DNA from: a virus
Virus record (IMG/VR): IMGVR_UViG_3300033143_001703
Location: 1 to 20,098 of that record
DNA length: 20,098 nt
Strand: one strand, 5' to 3'
Positions within the stretch are counted from its first letter, which is position 1; every line of letters starts with the position of its first letter. The notes beneath the pieces are model-generated. The model did no database searches. It worked only from the letters and a program-made list of their open reading frames with translations, and had not been told where the DNA came from. Positions 6,040-13,709 of this stretch are shown piece by piece. The translations under genes were made by a program, and so were the position numbers.

Positions 6040-8721
6040 ATGGACTGGATTAAACATCAAAGTAAAGGACTTACTGAAAAAAAAGCAAATGAAATATACC
6101 TTAGATTAGATGCTTCAAATGACCCAGTAACTGGAGCAATACAATTCCAAAACACGACAGATTCTACTACAGCTTTTCAAATACTAGACGCTGATGGAGG
6201 TAATCCTGTATTTAATGTAGATACCACTAATGAGAGAGTTGGCATAGGTACAGATACTCCTTTATACAGTATACATAGGATAGGAGCCGATGGTGGTGCG
6301 ACATTATTAGAGCGTTCTGCTGGGCAACCACAATCATTGTTTATAACAGTAGGGACTAATTCTCACGGGGCGGGAGTCACTAATTCAACAGTGATTGGAT
6401 ATAAATCTACTGAGGGCAGTTATGGTAGAGATGGAAATATTTGTTTCAAACCAGGTGCTGGTGATTCTTCTGTTCTTATTGTAGAAGCCGCAAATAATAA
6501 TGTTTATGTAGCTAATACTGGGAGTGGTAAGAATCAAGGATTCGGGGTGGGAGTAAACCCAACTGAGGCAAGAGTGCATTTTGTAGGATACAATCCAGCA
6601 CAACCTCTGTTAATATGCCAAGCTGTTGATGGTCAAACTGAAAATCTCCAAGAATGGAGAGCTAGTGACGGTACTATAGTCGCTTATTTGAATATTATCG
6701 GTGGTATGAAGGTTGATGATTTAAAGGTTGATGGTTTTGCTTTGGGTGCAGTTGGATTTACAGTCAAATCCCCTTTTCCTCAAACAACAAATATTTTCCA
6801 GGTTATTACACAATCAGATGAAGAATTGTTTGCAATTAAGTCCGATGGGGGTGTAATACAGAATCTTGATGGAGTAATTAATGGAACTCTTTTAGACTTA
6901 AAGTTATCCGCTGGACATAGTGGTGATATTTTTAGAGTCAAAACTTCTGGTGATGCAAATTTGTTTGTGGTTGATTCTACAGGTCGTGTAGGTTTACCAG
7001 ATGGAACAGCCGCAAATCCTGCATTGAATTTTATTTCTGATACAGATTGTGGTTTATATAAAATTGGTGATAATCGATTTGGAATGGCGGCGGGCGGTGT
7101 TGGCATATGGGATGCTCAACGAGGGGGTCAATCCTTTTATAATCAAGCAGCACTTACCGTTGGAGATGCTTTTCGTTTTAATCGTGCCGCTGGTGATGGT
7201 CTTACTGATACTGATGCTGAGCAGGCGTGGATTGAACTCGGTGTAAAAGTAACCCAGACCGATACTGCTAATTATGTAGGGTTGCTTATGGACGTTACTG
7301 AGTCCTCAACAGGTTCTGGAACTAATGAGTTAATGGCTTTAAGGGTAGGAGGAACGGATAGGTTTACCATAGGCAACGACGCAGCAACTGGTATAACTTT
7401 AAGTGATGCTGCTTCTGTTGGTTTAACTGTTAAAGGTGCCGACTCTCAATCAGCCAACCTTCAAGAATGGCAAGACTCCGCAGGCAACGTCCAAGCACTT
7501 ATAGATGCAAATGGTGGTGCAGTCTTTAATGAAGAAGGAAACGCTGTAAATTTCAGAATAGAATCAGATGGCTTAGATGATGTATTATTCGTTGACGGAA
7601 CGAATAATAGGATAGGCATTGGAACAGATGCTCCAGCTGTTGAGTTACACTTTGTGGGTGCTTATGGTCAGCAGAGATGGCAGAGACCCGCTGGACAACC
7701 GAATACATATAATATCAATATGACAAGCTCCAACGGAACAGGAGCTAACGGAAGTCTATTCTTTAGAAATATTCAAAATACAGCTAATATTTGTTTTGCA
7801 GCTTATGCAAACGGCACAGCACAATTAATCATCAACGGCTCTCAACAAAATACAGTTTTAGCTGCTAATACAGGAACAGGGCTAAATCAGGGGCTTGGTG
7901 TTGGTGTAGCACATGATTTTACAGATTCAAGATTTATAGTCGCGGGATGGAACACGGCTAAACCTGTTGCTATTTTAAGGGCACCAGCAAGTCATGCTGA
8001 TAATATATTAGAAATCCAAGATAGTGCCTCGGATTTGCTTACTAAAATAGATAAATCTGGGAATGTAGGTGTGCGTATGGGAGATACAGCTCTTACGGCA
8101 TATTTACATTTGGCAGCAGGCACAGCTGATGCAGGAAATGCACCTCTTAAATTTACAGATGGAACAGCTTTAGGAACACCAGAAGAAGGGGTAATGAATT
8201 TTGTTGATAATAGATTTTGTATAACCAATGTAGCGACTTGTAGAAGAATAGACAGAACTTCTGATGTAGCCGTAGAAACAGTTACCGTAGCAAATACGAC
8301 TGATGAAACTACAATGTGGACAGGTGTTATGCCTGCTAATAGTTTAGTAGCTGGTAATATGTTCAAGTTTCACGCAGACGGTCTTGTTTCAAATGATGGC
8401 AATCACGCAGACAATGACATTACAATAAGAGTTAGAGTTGGGGGGACGGAAGTGGTTTCATTAACTCCTGCAACAAAAGCATTAACAGATGTGATGTGGC
8501 ATATAGACGCTAACGCTTGTCAAAGAACAATTGGCGAAAGTGGTGCAAGGGCTATACATCTGCATCTAGTTGTGGGTGATGTTGACGAGCAATGGACAAT
8601 AGCTGTAGCAACAGTAGACACGACTGCAAATATGGATGTTACTGTTACCGCAGAGTGGGCTACAGCAAAAGCAACCAATACAATAAGTTTATATCAAGGA
8701 TTTATGGAATATAAAAATTAA
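6040..8721 (+). CDS. Large repetitive fibre protein
   Basis: 893 residues. The start at 6040 is set by GGTGAT at 6031-6036 followed 3 nt later by ATG. The body is built from beta-helix/fibre units, including NVDTTNERVGIGT, TNNRIGIGTDAP, STGRVGLPDG and KSGNVGV, typical of trimeric phage tail or head fibres. A block of about 160 residues is present twice (residues 63-222 and 521-677). A unit around NLQEW occurs three times. The last 150 residues, from about TSDVAVETV, form a jelly-roll-like tip domain. No S74 peptidase motif was seen. The gene lies between portal and protease rather than after the tail genes, so it may be a head or neck fibre. Its role is probably attachment to the host surface. 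Confidence 0.8.
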   Translation: MDWIKHQSKGLTEKKANEIYLRLDASNDPVTGAIQFQNTTDSTTAFQILDADGGNPVFNVDTTNERVGIGTDTPLYSIHRIGADGGATLLERSAGQPQSLFITVGTNSHGAGVTNSTVIGYKSTEGSYGRDGNICFKPGAGDSSVLIVEAANNNVYVANTGSGKNQGFGVGVNPTEARVHFVGYNPAQPLLICQAVDGQTENLQEWRASDGTIVAYLNIIGGMKVDDLKVDGFALGAVGFTVKSPFPQTTNIFQVITQSDEELFAIKSDGGVIQNLDGVINGTLLDLKLSAGHSGDIFRVKTSGDANLFVVDSTGRVGLPDGTAANPALNFISDTDCGLYKIGDNRFGMAAGGVGIWDAQRGGQSFYNQAALTVGDAFRFNRAAGDGLTDTDAEQAWIELGVKVTQTDTANYVGLLMDVTESSTGSGTNELMALRVGGTDRFTIGNDAATGITLSDAASVGLTVKGADSQSANLQEWQDSAGNVQALIDANGGAVFNEEGNAVNFRIESDGLDDVLFVDGTNNRIGIGTDAPAVELHFVGAYGQQRWQRPAGQPNTYNINMTSSNGTGANGSLFFRNIQNTANICFAAYANGTAQLIINGSQQNTVLAANTGTGLNQGLGVGVAHDFTDSRFIVAGWNTAKPVAILRAPASHADNILEIQDSASDLLTKIDKSGNVGVRMGDTALTAYLHLAAGTADAGNAPLKFTDGTALGTPEEGVMNFVDNRFCITNVATCRRIDRTSDVAVETVTVANTTDETTMWTGVMPANSLVAGNMFKFHADGLVSNDGNHADNDITIRVRVGGTEVVSLTPATKALTDVMWHIDANACQRTIGESGARAIHLHLVVGDVDEQWTIAVATVDTTANMDVTVTAEWATAKATNTISLYQGFMEYKN
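6226..6705 (+). repeat. Fibre internal repeat, copy 1
   Basis: Encodes the block from TNERVGIGTDTP to the NLQEW unit (residues 63-222 of the fibre). It matches 7600-8070 in order, for example ANTGSGKNQGFGVGV against ANTGTGLNQGLGVGV, and AGQPQ against AGQPN. The match is at protein level and the DNA has diverged. Confidence 0.65.
7600..8070 (+). repeat. Fibre internal repeat, copy 2
   Basis: Encodes the block from TNNRIGIGTDAP to a degenerate NILEIQDS unit (residues 521-677). It is the second copy of the module at 6226-6705, with the same order of sub-motifs (GIGTD, AGQP, ICF, ANTGxGxNQGxGVGV). It suggests fibre lengthening by duplication of a shaft segment. Confidence 0.65.
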
Positions 8722-8732
8722 GGAGGAATTTT

Positions 8733-8999
8733 ATGTATAAAAAAACAATAGAATTAACTGATGCACAAACTAAAGAGTTTGCAGGACAATACGGATGGAC
8801 AGAAACTATAATAGACGAAGACGGAAAAGAAATACAAAACCCAGTAACTGCTGAAGAAGTCGCTACCAATGCTATAGAAAAATATATAAACGATAGTGTA
8901 TTTGCTTTTAAAAAAGAAACATATGAAGAAAGCAAAGAAGCAGAAATTAAAGCATTGACGCCAAATATAAAACTTAAAATAGTTGCAGAAGAAAAGTAA
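8733..8999 (+). CDS. Small hypothetical protein downstream of fibre
   Basis: 88 residues after AGGAGGAATTTT, a strong ribosome site. The sequence is acidic and largely helical, with a beta-like start (KKTIELTDAQ) and a segment naming a mixed strand/turn (DEDGKEIQNPVTAEEVATNAI). It resembles small proteins that often follow fibre genes in phages and may chaperone or cap the fibre, but this is by position only. No signal peptide, membrane segment or Cys motif. Confidence 0.65.
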   Translation: MYKKTIELTDAQTKEFAGQYGWTETIIDEDGKEIQNPVTAEEVATNAIEKYINDSVFAFKKETYEESKEAEIKALTPNIKLKIVAEEK

Positions 9000-9017
9000 A
9001 TAATAGGAGGTATTTTT

Positions 9018-9224
9018 ATGGAAAAAATAAATGAAAGAATAGAAGAATTGAAAAAAGCTATACAAGAACAAGTTACAAGACACGGACAACTTTCTAATGC
9101 ACTTAAAGAAAATGAAGATGCAATTAGAAGATTAGAAGGAGCTTTAAATGAACTAGCACAATTAGAAAAATTAGGCCTAGAATTGAAAACCAAAAACTTA
9201 AATAATAAGAAAAAAGAAAAATAA
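9018..9224 (+). CDS. Small coiled-coil protein
   Basis: 68 residues after TAGGAGGTATTTTT. From residue 2 to about 57 it shows an uninterrupted heptad pattern (INERIEELKKAIQEQV, then LEGALNELAQLEKLG) ending in a Lys/Asn tail, so it is expected to form a parallel coiled coil. It lies just before the protease-scaffold gene and could assist assembly, but nothing more specific is visible. Its last codons contain the promoter-like box for the next gene in a different reading register. Confidence 0.7.
   Translation: MEKINERIEELKKAIQEQVTRHGQLSNALKENEDAIRRLEGALNELAQLEKLGLELKTKNLNNKKKEK
9191..9204 (+). promoter_or_regulatory. Candidate BRE/TATA promoter before protease gene
   Basis: CAAAAA followed by CTTAAATA at 9197-9204. 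The centre is about 26 nt before the ATG at 9227, the normal archaeal TATA-to-start distance. The gene also has no ribosome site, so a leaderless transcript is likely. Bases 9192-9211 are identical to 14087-14106. Confidence 0.6.
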
Positions 9225-9226
9225 AC

Positions 9227-10249
9227 ATGTACGCAGATATAAAATCAAACAATTCATTAGATAGTGAAGAAGTCCAGACTTTTTTTACTGATTCGGTTGA
9301 TTTTGAAGAGGTAGAAACAAAAGCTGGAAAAGAGTTTTATGTAAAAGGATATATTTCTACTCATGATAAAGACCTGGTTAACGATATTGTAACCAATGGT
9401 TGTATGTCTGATATGCTAGAACAACTGAAATCTAGAAATATAAAACTAGATGTAGAACACGAGGCGTTCAAAGGATCCACAAATTTTGAAAAAGAAATTA
9501 ACAAAACAACAATACCTATAGCTAAAGTAGTTAAAGCAATTCAAACAGAAAAGGGCATATGGATTAAAGCATTAATGAACAAAGCACACGCAAGATTTGA
9601 AGAGGTATGGAAATCAGTTAAGGGAGGTTTTCTGGATGCTTTCAGTATTGCATTCATTCCTTTAAAGACGGCAGTAAAAGCCATTGATGGAGAAAAAACA
9701 AGATTGCTGGACAGATTAAATTTATTGAATATTGCTATGACCGGAAATCCTATTAACCCAAGCGCAAGTATGGGAGAGATTTTTATGAAATCATTATATA
9801 ACTTTGATATTAAAAACAATTTGGAGGTGTCAGATATGGCAACGAAAAAAGAAGCCGGAGACAAAGTCGAAGGCAAAAATTCAGAACCTTCCACTTCAGA
9901 TCTTCTAGAGGAACTTAAATCCCTTGGGGAAAGAATTGAGGCTTTAGAAGAATTGAAAGATGGTGAGGAAAGTGAACCTGCCACACCTGAAAAACCACCA
10001 GAAGATGCACCTGCTGAACCAGCTGAAAAGCCGGAAGGCGGAAGCGAATCAGAAGGCGGTGAAGGTGGCGAGGCAGAAGATGCTGAGGTCAAGGCTATTG
10101 GTGAAAGATTAGAATCACTAGAAAAGGAAGTGAAGTCTATACTTGAAAAGCCGATATTGAAGAGTAAAGTCTCGGATATGAAAGCAGATCTCAATAAAGC
10201 AGATAAAGCAGAATCTAAAAGCAAAGGTCCTTTGGACAATATAGTATAA
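9227..10249 (+). CDS. HK97-type prohead protease with C-terminal scaffold domain
   Basis: 340 residues. Residues about 30-190 are a prohead maturation protease of the HK97 gp4 / U35 class. The likely catalytic His is H78 in KLDVEHEAF and the likely catalytic Ser is S140 in FLDAFSIAF. NPINPSAS near residue 174 closes the domain. Residues about 204-340 are unlike the protease: an acidic Glu/Pro/Gly-rich segment (about 235-285), then a coiled coil (IGERLESLEKEVKSIL), the make-up of a scaffolding protein. The protease cuts the scaffold and the capsid N-terminus after head assembly. A nested start at 9836 probably yields free scaffold. The ATG lacks a ribosome site and fits a leaderless start. Confidence 0.88.
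   Translation: MYADIKSNNSLDSEEVQTFFTDSVDFEEVETKAGKEFYVKGYISTHDKDLVNDIVTNGCMSDMLEQLKSRNIKLDVEHEAFKGSTNFEKEINKTTIPIAKVVKAIQTEKGIWIKALMNKAHARFEEVWKSVKGGFLDAFSIAFIPLKTAVKAIDGEKTRLLDRLNLLNIAMTGNPINPSASMGEIFMKSLYNFDIKNNLEVSDMATKKEAGDKVEGKNSEPSTSDLLEELKSLGERIEALEELKDGEESEPATPEKPPEDAPAEPAEKPEGGSESEGGEGGEAEDAEVKAIGERLESLEKEVKSILEKPILKSKVSDMKADLNKADKAESKSKGPLDNIV
9836..10249 (+). CDS. Nested scaffold protein (in-frame internal start)
   Basis: An internal ATG at 9836 begins MATKKEAGDKVEG and is preceded by GGAGGTG at 9823-9829, 6 nt away. This is one of the best ribosome sites in the window, and it lies inside a coding region. It would produce the last 137 residues of the protease ORF: a short coiled segment, the acidic Pro/Gly-rich linker and a final coiled coil. 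This is the arrangement of lambda C/Nu3, where a nested gene makes many scaffold copies and few protease-scaffold copies. Production is inferred from the ribosome site and the domain boundary at residue 204. Confidence 0.7.
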   Translation: MATKKEAGDKVEGKNSEPSTSDLLEELKSLGERIEALEELKDGEESEPATPEKPPEDAPAEPAEKPEGGSESEGGEGGEAEDAEVKAIGERLESLEKEVKSILEKPILKSKVSDMKADLNKADKAESKSKGPLDNIV

Positions 10250-10262
10250 GGAGGAATAAAAT

Positions 10263-11390
10263 ATGCCAATACAATTCGGAGAAATAAAAGATGGGTTTAA
10301 CCCAAGTGATGCTTATGGTGTTAGTTTTGGTGCCCTACCTGATAGAACTGTTTATGCAAACCTCAGGAATAAAATGGACATGAGACCTGACTTAAAAACT
10401 ATACTTGAAAAAGGTATGCAATCACAGTTTAAAGCACTGAGTACTACATCTGGAGGAGCAGGAACTGCTGGCCAGGCAATGGTACCTGTTTATGTTGATC
10501 CACGCATTGTAGATACTACAAGAAAATATACACCTTTAGTAGAAGCAATTGCCAGGGTAACTAACAGAGGTATTACTGCTGATTATAATAAAGTTACAGC
10601 TAAGGCAGCAGCACAATGGCTTCGGGAAGATGGAGCAATCTCAGGTCAAACTGATACATACGACAGAGCAAGCACTGATATAAAGTTTCTGTACAGTAAA
10701 GGAAGAGTGACTGGTGTAGCAAGAGCGTCTTACCCTTCATACATGCTTGAAGGATTTCAGCCAACGGGCAGCGGTCTAGCAGGAACATCATTTTCACCTC
10801 AAGCAGCACCAAATGCAAAACAGCTTGATGTGGTCATGAAAGCTAGAGCTATTCGTGAAAAAGAAGAAGCTACAATAGTTAACGGCGCTGTAGCAACAAC
10901 CGAAGAAGAATTCGACGGTATCGTTGCATTACAGAGCACAACTAACGTTACAGACAAATCAAGTGCAGCACTGGAGTATGACGACATTGAAACAGCAATC
11001 CAGGCAGCTTTTGACGATTCAGGTAGACCAAGTCTAGCAGTCGCATCTTCAAGTGTCTTAGCGGACTTAAGGAAGATAATGATCGATACATTCAATTATC
11101 GACCTAGCGACATGACTGTAAAGCTACCATTCGGTGTTTCAAGTCATTTAGTGTTAGAAACTATGGTTGGGCCAGTGCCAGTAATTCCAAGTCAGAACTT
11201 GAGTAATACAACTGGAGCAAAACAGATATTCTTCTTGGATATGGATTTCATAGAAATGCGTGTATTACAGGATCTTACTTATGAAGATCTTGCTAAAACA
11301 AGTGACGCAGAGGAATTCATGTTAAAGATATATGAATGTCTGATCATGAAAAACACAGCGTTCAACAGCTTCATAGATAACATTGCCTAG
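10263..11390 (+). CDS. Major capsid protein (HK97 fold)
   Basis: 375 residues after AAGGAGGAATAAAAT. Residues 1 to about 65 are likely an N-terminal delta domain removed by the protease. Mature-type sequence begins near GGAGTAGQAMVPVYVDP. The middle has the E-loop/P-domain character of HK97 capsids (AAAQWLREDGAISGQTD, a long spine helix near KAREIREKEE-like residues 200-215). The C-terminus is an A-domain with LPFGVSSHLVLETMVGPVPVIPSQNL and ending in a strand-rich FMLKIYECLIMKNTAF. Position right after protease/scaffold is canonical. It forms the icosahedral shell. No cross-linking residues could be judged. Confidence 0.9.
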   Translation: MPIQFGEIKDGFNPSDAYGVSFGALPDRTVYANLRNKMDMRPDLKTILEKGMQSQFKALSTTSGGAGTAGQAMVPVYVDPRIVDTTRKYTPLVEAIARVTNRGITADYNKVTAKAAAQWLREDGAISGQTDTYDRASTDIKFLYSKGRVTGVARASYPSYMLEGFQPTGSGLAGTSFSPQAAPNAKQLDVVMKARAIREKEEATIVNGAVATTEEEFDGIVALQSTTNVTDKSSAALEYDDIETAIQAAFDDSGRPSLAVASSSVLADLRKIMIDTFNYRPSDMTVKLPFGVSSHLVLETMVGPVPVIPSQNLSNTTGAKQIFFLDMDFIEMRVLQDLTYEDLAKTSDAEEFMLKIYECLIMKNTAFNSFIDNIA

Positions 11391-11425
11391 AGATTTTGTC
11401 TTTAGGCATTTAGCCTATTTTAGGC
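11384..11425 (+). terminator. Alternating GCCTA/TAGGC hairpins, possible terminator or attenuator
   Basis: After the capsid gene, TGCCTA (11384-11389), TAGGCA (11403-11408), GCCTA (11413-11417) and TAGGC (11421-11425) alternate, so two adjacent hairpins or alternative pairings can form. TTTT at 11418-11421 follows the second stem. It may trim or attenuate transcription between the capsid gene and the small genes. No strong T-run, so termination is uncertain. Confidence 0.35.
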
Positions 11426-11445
11426 TTTAAACGGAGGAGATATAT

Positions 11446-11709
11446 ATGGCAGCAATTGAACTAACAGATTGTACTGTAACTAATACACAAGTGGGAGCTT
11501 TTAGGCTAGTTAAATTAGTAACTCCTACAACAACTGATGATGCAGATACAATCGATATAACTGGACTTAATTACAAAAACGGACAGTTTAATTTTCAGTC
11601 AGGTGCAACAGACGATACAGCTATAGACACGACTGATTACGGAACTGGTATAACAATAATGGGTTCAACTGACAATGAAGCTAGAACTATAATTTGCATT
11701 GGGGAATGA
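11446..11709 (+). CDS. Small beta-rich protein, possible head decoration
   Basis: 87 residues after CGGAGGAGATATAT. It is Thr/Asp-rich with alternating hydrophobic residues (IELTDCTVTNTQVGAFRLVKLV, DTIDITGL), the character of a small all-beta virion protein. The position directly after the capsid gene is the usual place for decoration or cement proteins. No family can be named. Confidence 0.65.
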   Translation: MAAIELTDCTVTNTQVGAFRLVKLVTPTTTDDADTIDITGLNYKNGQFNFQSGATDDTAIDTTDYGTGITIMGSTDNEARTIICIGE

Positions 11710-11722
11710 TTTTTTAATCCCC
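11701..11722 (+). terminator. Hairpin at gene end, possible terminator
   Basis: GGGGA at 11701-11705 pairs with TCCCC at 11718-11722 around a 12-base loop that contains six T residues. It spans the stop codon of the preceding gene and lies before a fresh ribosome site (GGTGAT) for the next. Weak evidence for termination or mRNA processing. Confidence 0.3.
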
Positions 11723-11752
11723 AGTAATAATAAAAAGGATAGGTGATAAAAT

Positions 11753-11947
11753 ATGGGAGCAGTAAGAAGTTTTCAAGAAGTGCACAAGTTAATAAAAAAC
11801 CTGAAAGGTCCAATATATGTTGATACAGATGCAACGTATATTGTAGCTACAGGAACTAAAACAGATGTAACGAATGATACGGGTTCAGGGTTTTTAGGCG
11901 TGATGGTAGGCAGTTCTGGAACGAGATGGATCCAGCTATATGAGTAG
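11753..11947 (+). CDS. Small hypothetical protein
   Basis: 64 residues. The ATG is preceded by AGGTGATAAAAT, the GGTGAT-type site. A helical start (RSFQEVHKLIKNL) is followed by a beta-like remainder (GPIYVDTDATYIVATG, GFLGVMVGSSGTRWIQLYE). Size and location between capsid and connector genes suggest a minor head component, but no family is recognised. Confidence 0.6.
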   Translation: MGAVRSFQEVHKLIKNLKGPIYVDTDATYIVATGTKTDVTNDTGSGFLGVMVGSSGTRWIQLYE

Positions 11948-11955
11948 GTGGTTAA

Positions 11956-12267
11956 ATGGCATATCAAAAAACAACCACGGCTAACGCCACTACAGGAACA
12001 GCTGGAACTAGTTCGTCCATCCCTGCATCAGGTCGTAAGAACTTCACACTTGTAGCAACAGTAGGTAGTGAATACATAGATGTAGATCTTGAAGGATCTG
12101 CTGACGGAACAAATTTTTATACAATAGCAACAATGGGAAGCGCGGGACCAACAGAAACAGTTGGAACTATGGTTTCAAACCAGGCGCATAATCTCGTTAG
12201 GGCTAATGTAAAACACTATTCAGCAGGTACGTACACGGTAAGTATATCAATGAATGGAGGGAACTAA
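11956..12267 (+). CDS. Small beta-sandwich protein, possible head decoration
   Basis: 103 residues after TAGGTGGTTAA. The sequence is Thr/Ser/Gly-rich with a regular strand pattern: NFTLVATV, YIDVDLEGSADGTNFYTIATM, HNLVRANVKHYSAGTYTVSIS. The phrase 'EGSADGTNFYTIA...GTYTVSI' is a common pattern in small phage beta-sandwich proteins of capsid or fibre surfaces. A surface decoration role is plausible and unproven. Confidence 0.6.
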   Translation: MAYQKTTTANATTGTAGTSSSIPASGRKNFTLVATVGSEYIDVDLEGSADGTNFYTIATMGSAGPTETVGTMVSNQAHNLVRANVKHYSAGTYTVSISMNGGN

Positions 12268-12498
12268 ATGGAATTCAAAAACGGAACTAAATCAAAAATA
12301 AAAGTCTTCACAGATGAGGGTGATAACGTTTGGAAAACTATTTCACCTGGTGATACGGTAAATATTCCAGAAAGTTATGGAAATTCTTTAGGTATGACAC
12401 CGGTCCAAGTAAAAGCCACAACTGGAAAGGTCGGAACCAAAACTGTTGAGACTAAACAAGTGAGTGCACCTAGAAAACGTAAACGAAAACGAAAATAG
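12268..12498 (+). CDS. Small protein with highly basic C-terminus
   Basis: 76 residues. The ATG follows the previous stop directly, with GGAGGG 5-6 nt upstream inside that gene. Residues 1-60 look beta-rich (KSKIKVFTDEGDNVW, SPGDTVNIPESYG). The end is APRKRKRKRK, a strongly basic tail that would bind DNA or an acidic partner. A minor head protein facing the packaged DNA would fit, but this is a guess from charge and position. Confidence 0.6.
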   Translation: MEFKNGTKSKIKVFTDEGDNVWKTISPGDTVNIPESYGNSLGMTPVQVKATTGKVGTKTVETKQVSAPRKRKRKRK

Positions 12499-12510
12499 GT
12501 TGTGTTATAA

Positions 12511-13335
12511 ATGACAGTCATTTCGGTCAGCGATGTACGTAGGACGTGCGGTATAGGTTCCAGTGAGATTAGCGACGCTGATGTAGAAGGTATAATTTTA
12601 GAAGCTGAGTCTGCTGTCGAAAGATACATGAATACTAAAATAACGGCAAAGGAAATTATTGAAACACTTTCTAGTGATATGGGAGTAAACTCAGAATCGA
12701 TTTATTTAACTCAAACACCAGTACTCAATGTTAGAGCAGCCAGGGTAGGAACGGCTGAAATAACTCCAAAATTCTTAGACGTGTACAAAGGCAGTGGTAA
12801 GGTAGTCCTTAATTCTAATGCTGAAAAAGGAACATGGGACGGAACAAAAGACAAAAATAATTCAGTAAAATATTTATATGGTCTTCTCGAAGATGCACCA
12901 GGAGAAACAACAACATCGGCAGCAATAAATTCAGGAACCGGGACGTCTTTAACATTAGCTAGTTCAGGAAGTTTCGGTACAAGTGACTGGATTAAAATAG
13001 TGGGTATGGATTTAAATGAAGAAGTTACACAAATTGATGCAATAGACGGAAATAATATTACAGTAGATTTATACAGAAACCACGAAACCGGAAGCAAGGT
13101 TGTAAAACAGGATGCGCCATATGTTCTAAAAAGGTTCGTAAATATTATAGCATCAATGATGATGGTTGCTAGAATAGTTGGGGAAAGTTATACAGATATA
13201 GTTGGTTATGGTATAGAAGGATTCACAGTCCAAAAAGGAGAACCGTATACACAATGGAGAGAGACATATAATCAGTTAGATTCAGAAAGAAAAAGATTGC
13301 TTGAAAGTTTACGTCCTCGAACGTCGGTATGGTGA
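12511..13335 (+). CDS. Head-tail connector (adaptor) protein
   Basis: 274 residues. The N-terminal helices (SVSDVRRTCGIGSSEISDADVEGIILEAESAVERYM) and the C-terminal helical part (VLKRFVNIIASMMMVARIVGES, then LDSERKRLLESLRP) form the helical bundle of HK97 gp6 / SPP1 gp15-type adaptors that bind under the portal. Residues about 132-200 are an inserted small beta domain (GTGTSLTLASSGSFGTSDWIKIVG, VTQIDAIDGNNITVDL, NHETGSKV), an insertion style common in phage connectors. That explains the length well above the usual 100-200 residues. It precedes the stopper and gp10-like genes, as expected. Confidence 0.75.
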   Translation: MTVISVSDVRRTCGIGSSEISDADVEGIILEAESAVERYMNTKITAKEIIETLSSDMGVNSESIYLTQTPVLNVRAARVGTAEITPKFLDVYKGSGKVVLNSNAEKGTWDGTKDKNNSVKYLYGLLEDAPGETTTSAAINSGTGTSLTLASSGSFGTSDWIKIVGMDLNEEVTQIDAIDGNNITVDLYRNHETGSKVVKQDAPYVLKRFVNIIASMMMVARIVGESYTDIVGYGIEGFTVQKGEPYTQWRETYNQLDSERKRLLESLRPRTSVW

Positions 13336-13339
13336 TCAA

Positions 13340-13708
13340 ATGGCGACAATACCAGCACAGACAGATTTTAATACAATAATGGCAGATACTGGAACGGCAC
13401 TAACAATAGTTAGAGTGACAAAAAGCTTAGACACAATGACTGGAGATGAGACATTAGCAGAAACTAGTGCACACACAGGAACTGGAATTATTTTAAAACC
13501 AAAAGAAAATTATGATTACGCAAAAGACGGCCTTCTTCATAATCCAGATTTCATATTCTCTTGCAGGTCAGACACAGATATTTTAAAAAACGATATTGTC
13601 GTAACACCTTCTACAGGAAGTGCTAGGGTAGACACGGTAAGGGAAATAATGAACCAGGGAGAAACTGCATATAAGAGAGTATTCTTATTTTTAGACGAGG
13701 AGGATTAG
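13340..13708 (+). CDS. Probable head-tail stopper / head closure protein
   Basis: 122 residues. The start at 13340 is set by GGTGATCA at 13331-13338, 1 nt before ATG. An in-frame extension from 13301 lies within the upstream gene and has no ribosome site. The protein is mostly beta: LTIVRVTKSLDTMTGD, then GIILKPKENYDYAKDGLL, NPDFIFSCRSD, and DIVVTPSTGSARVDTVREI. The pattern and the position after the adaptor fit a small beta-barrel stopper (SPP1 gp16-like) that seals the head until the tail joins. Family membership is inferred mainly from gene order. Confidence 0.6.
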   Translation: MATIPAQTDFNTIMADTGTALTIVRVTKSLDTMTGDETLAETSAHTGTGIILKPKENYDYAKDGLLHNPDFIFSCRSDTDILKNDIVVTPSTGSARVDTVREIMNQGETAYKRVFLFLDEED

Positions 13709-13709
13709 T

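Noticed and set aside
7049-7246. 65-residue + ORF inside the fibre
   Set aside because: Out-of-frame shadow in a T-rich segment; no ribosome site and no recognisable motif.
9541-10269. 242-residue ORF on the minus strand
   Set aside because: It is antisense to the Glu/Pro/Lys-rich scaffold part, whose codons give few stops on the other strand. It is Ser/Pro low-complexity and has no ribosome site.
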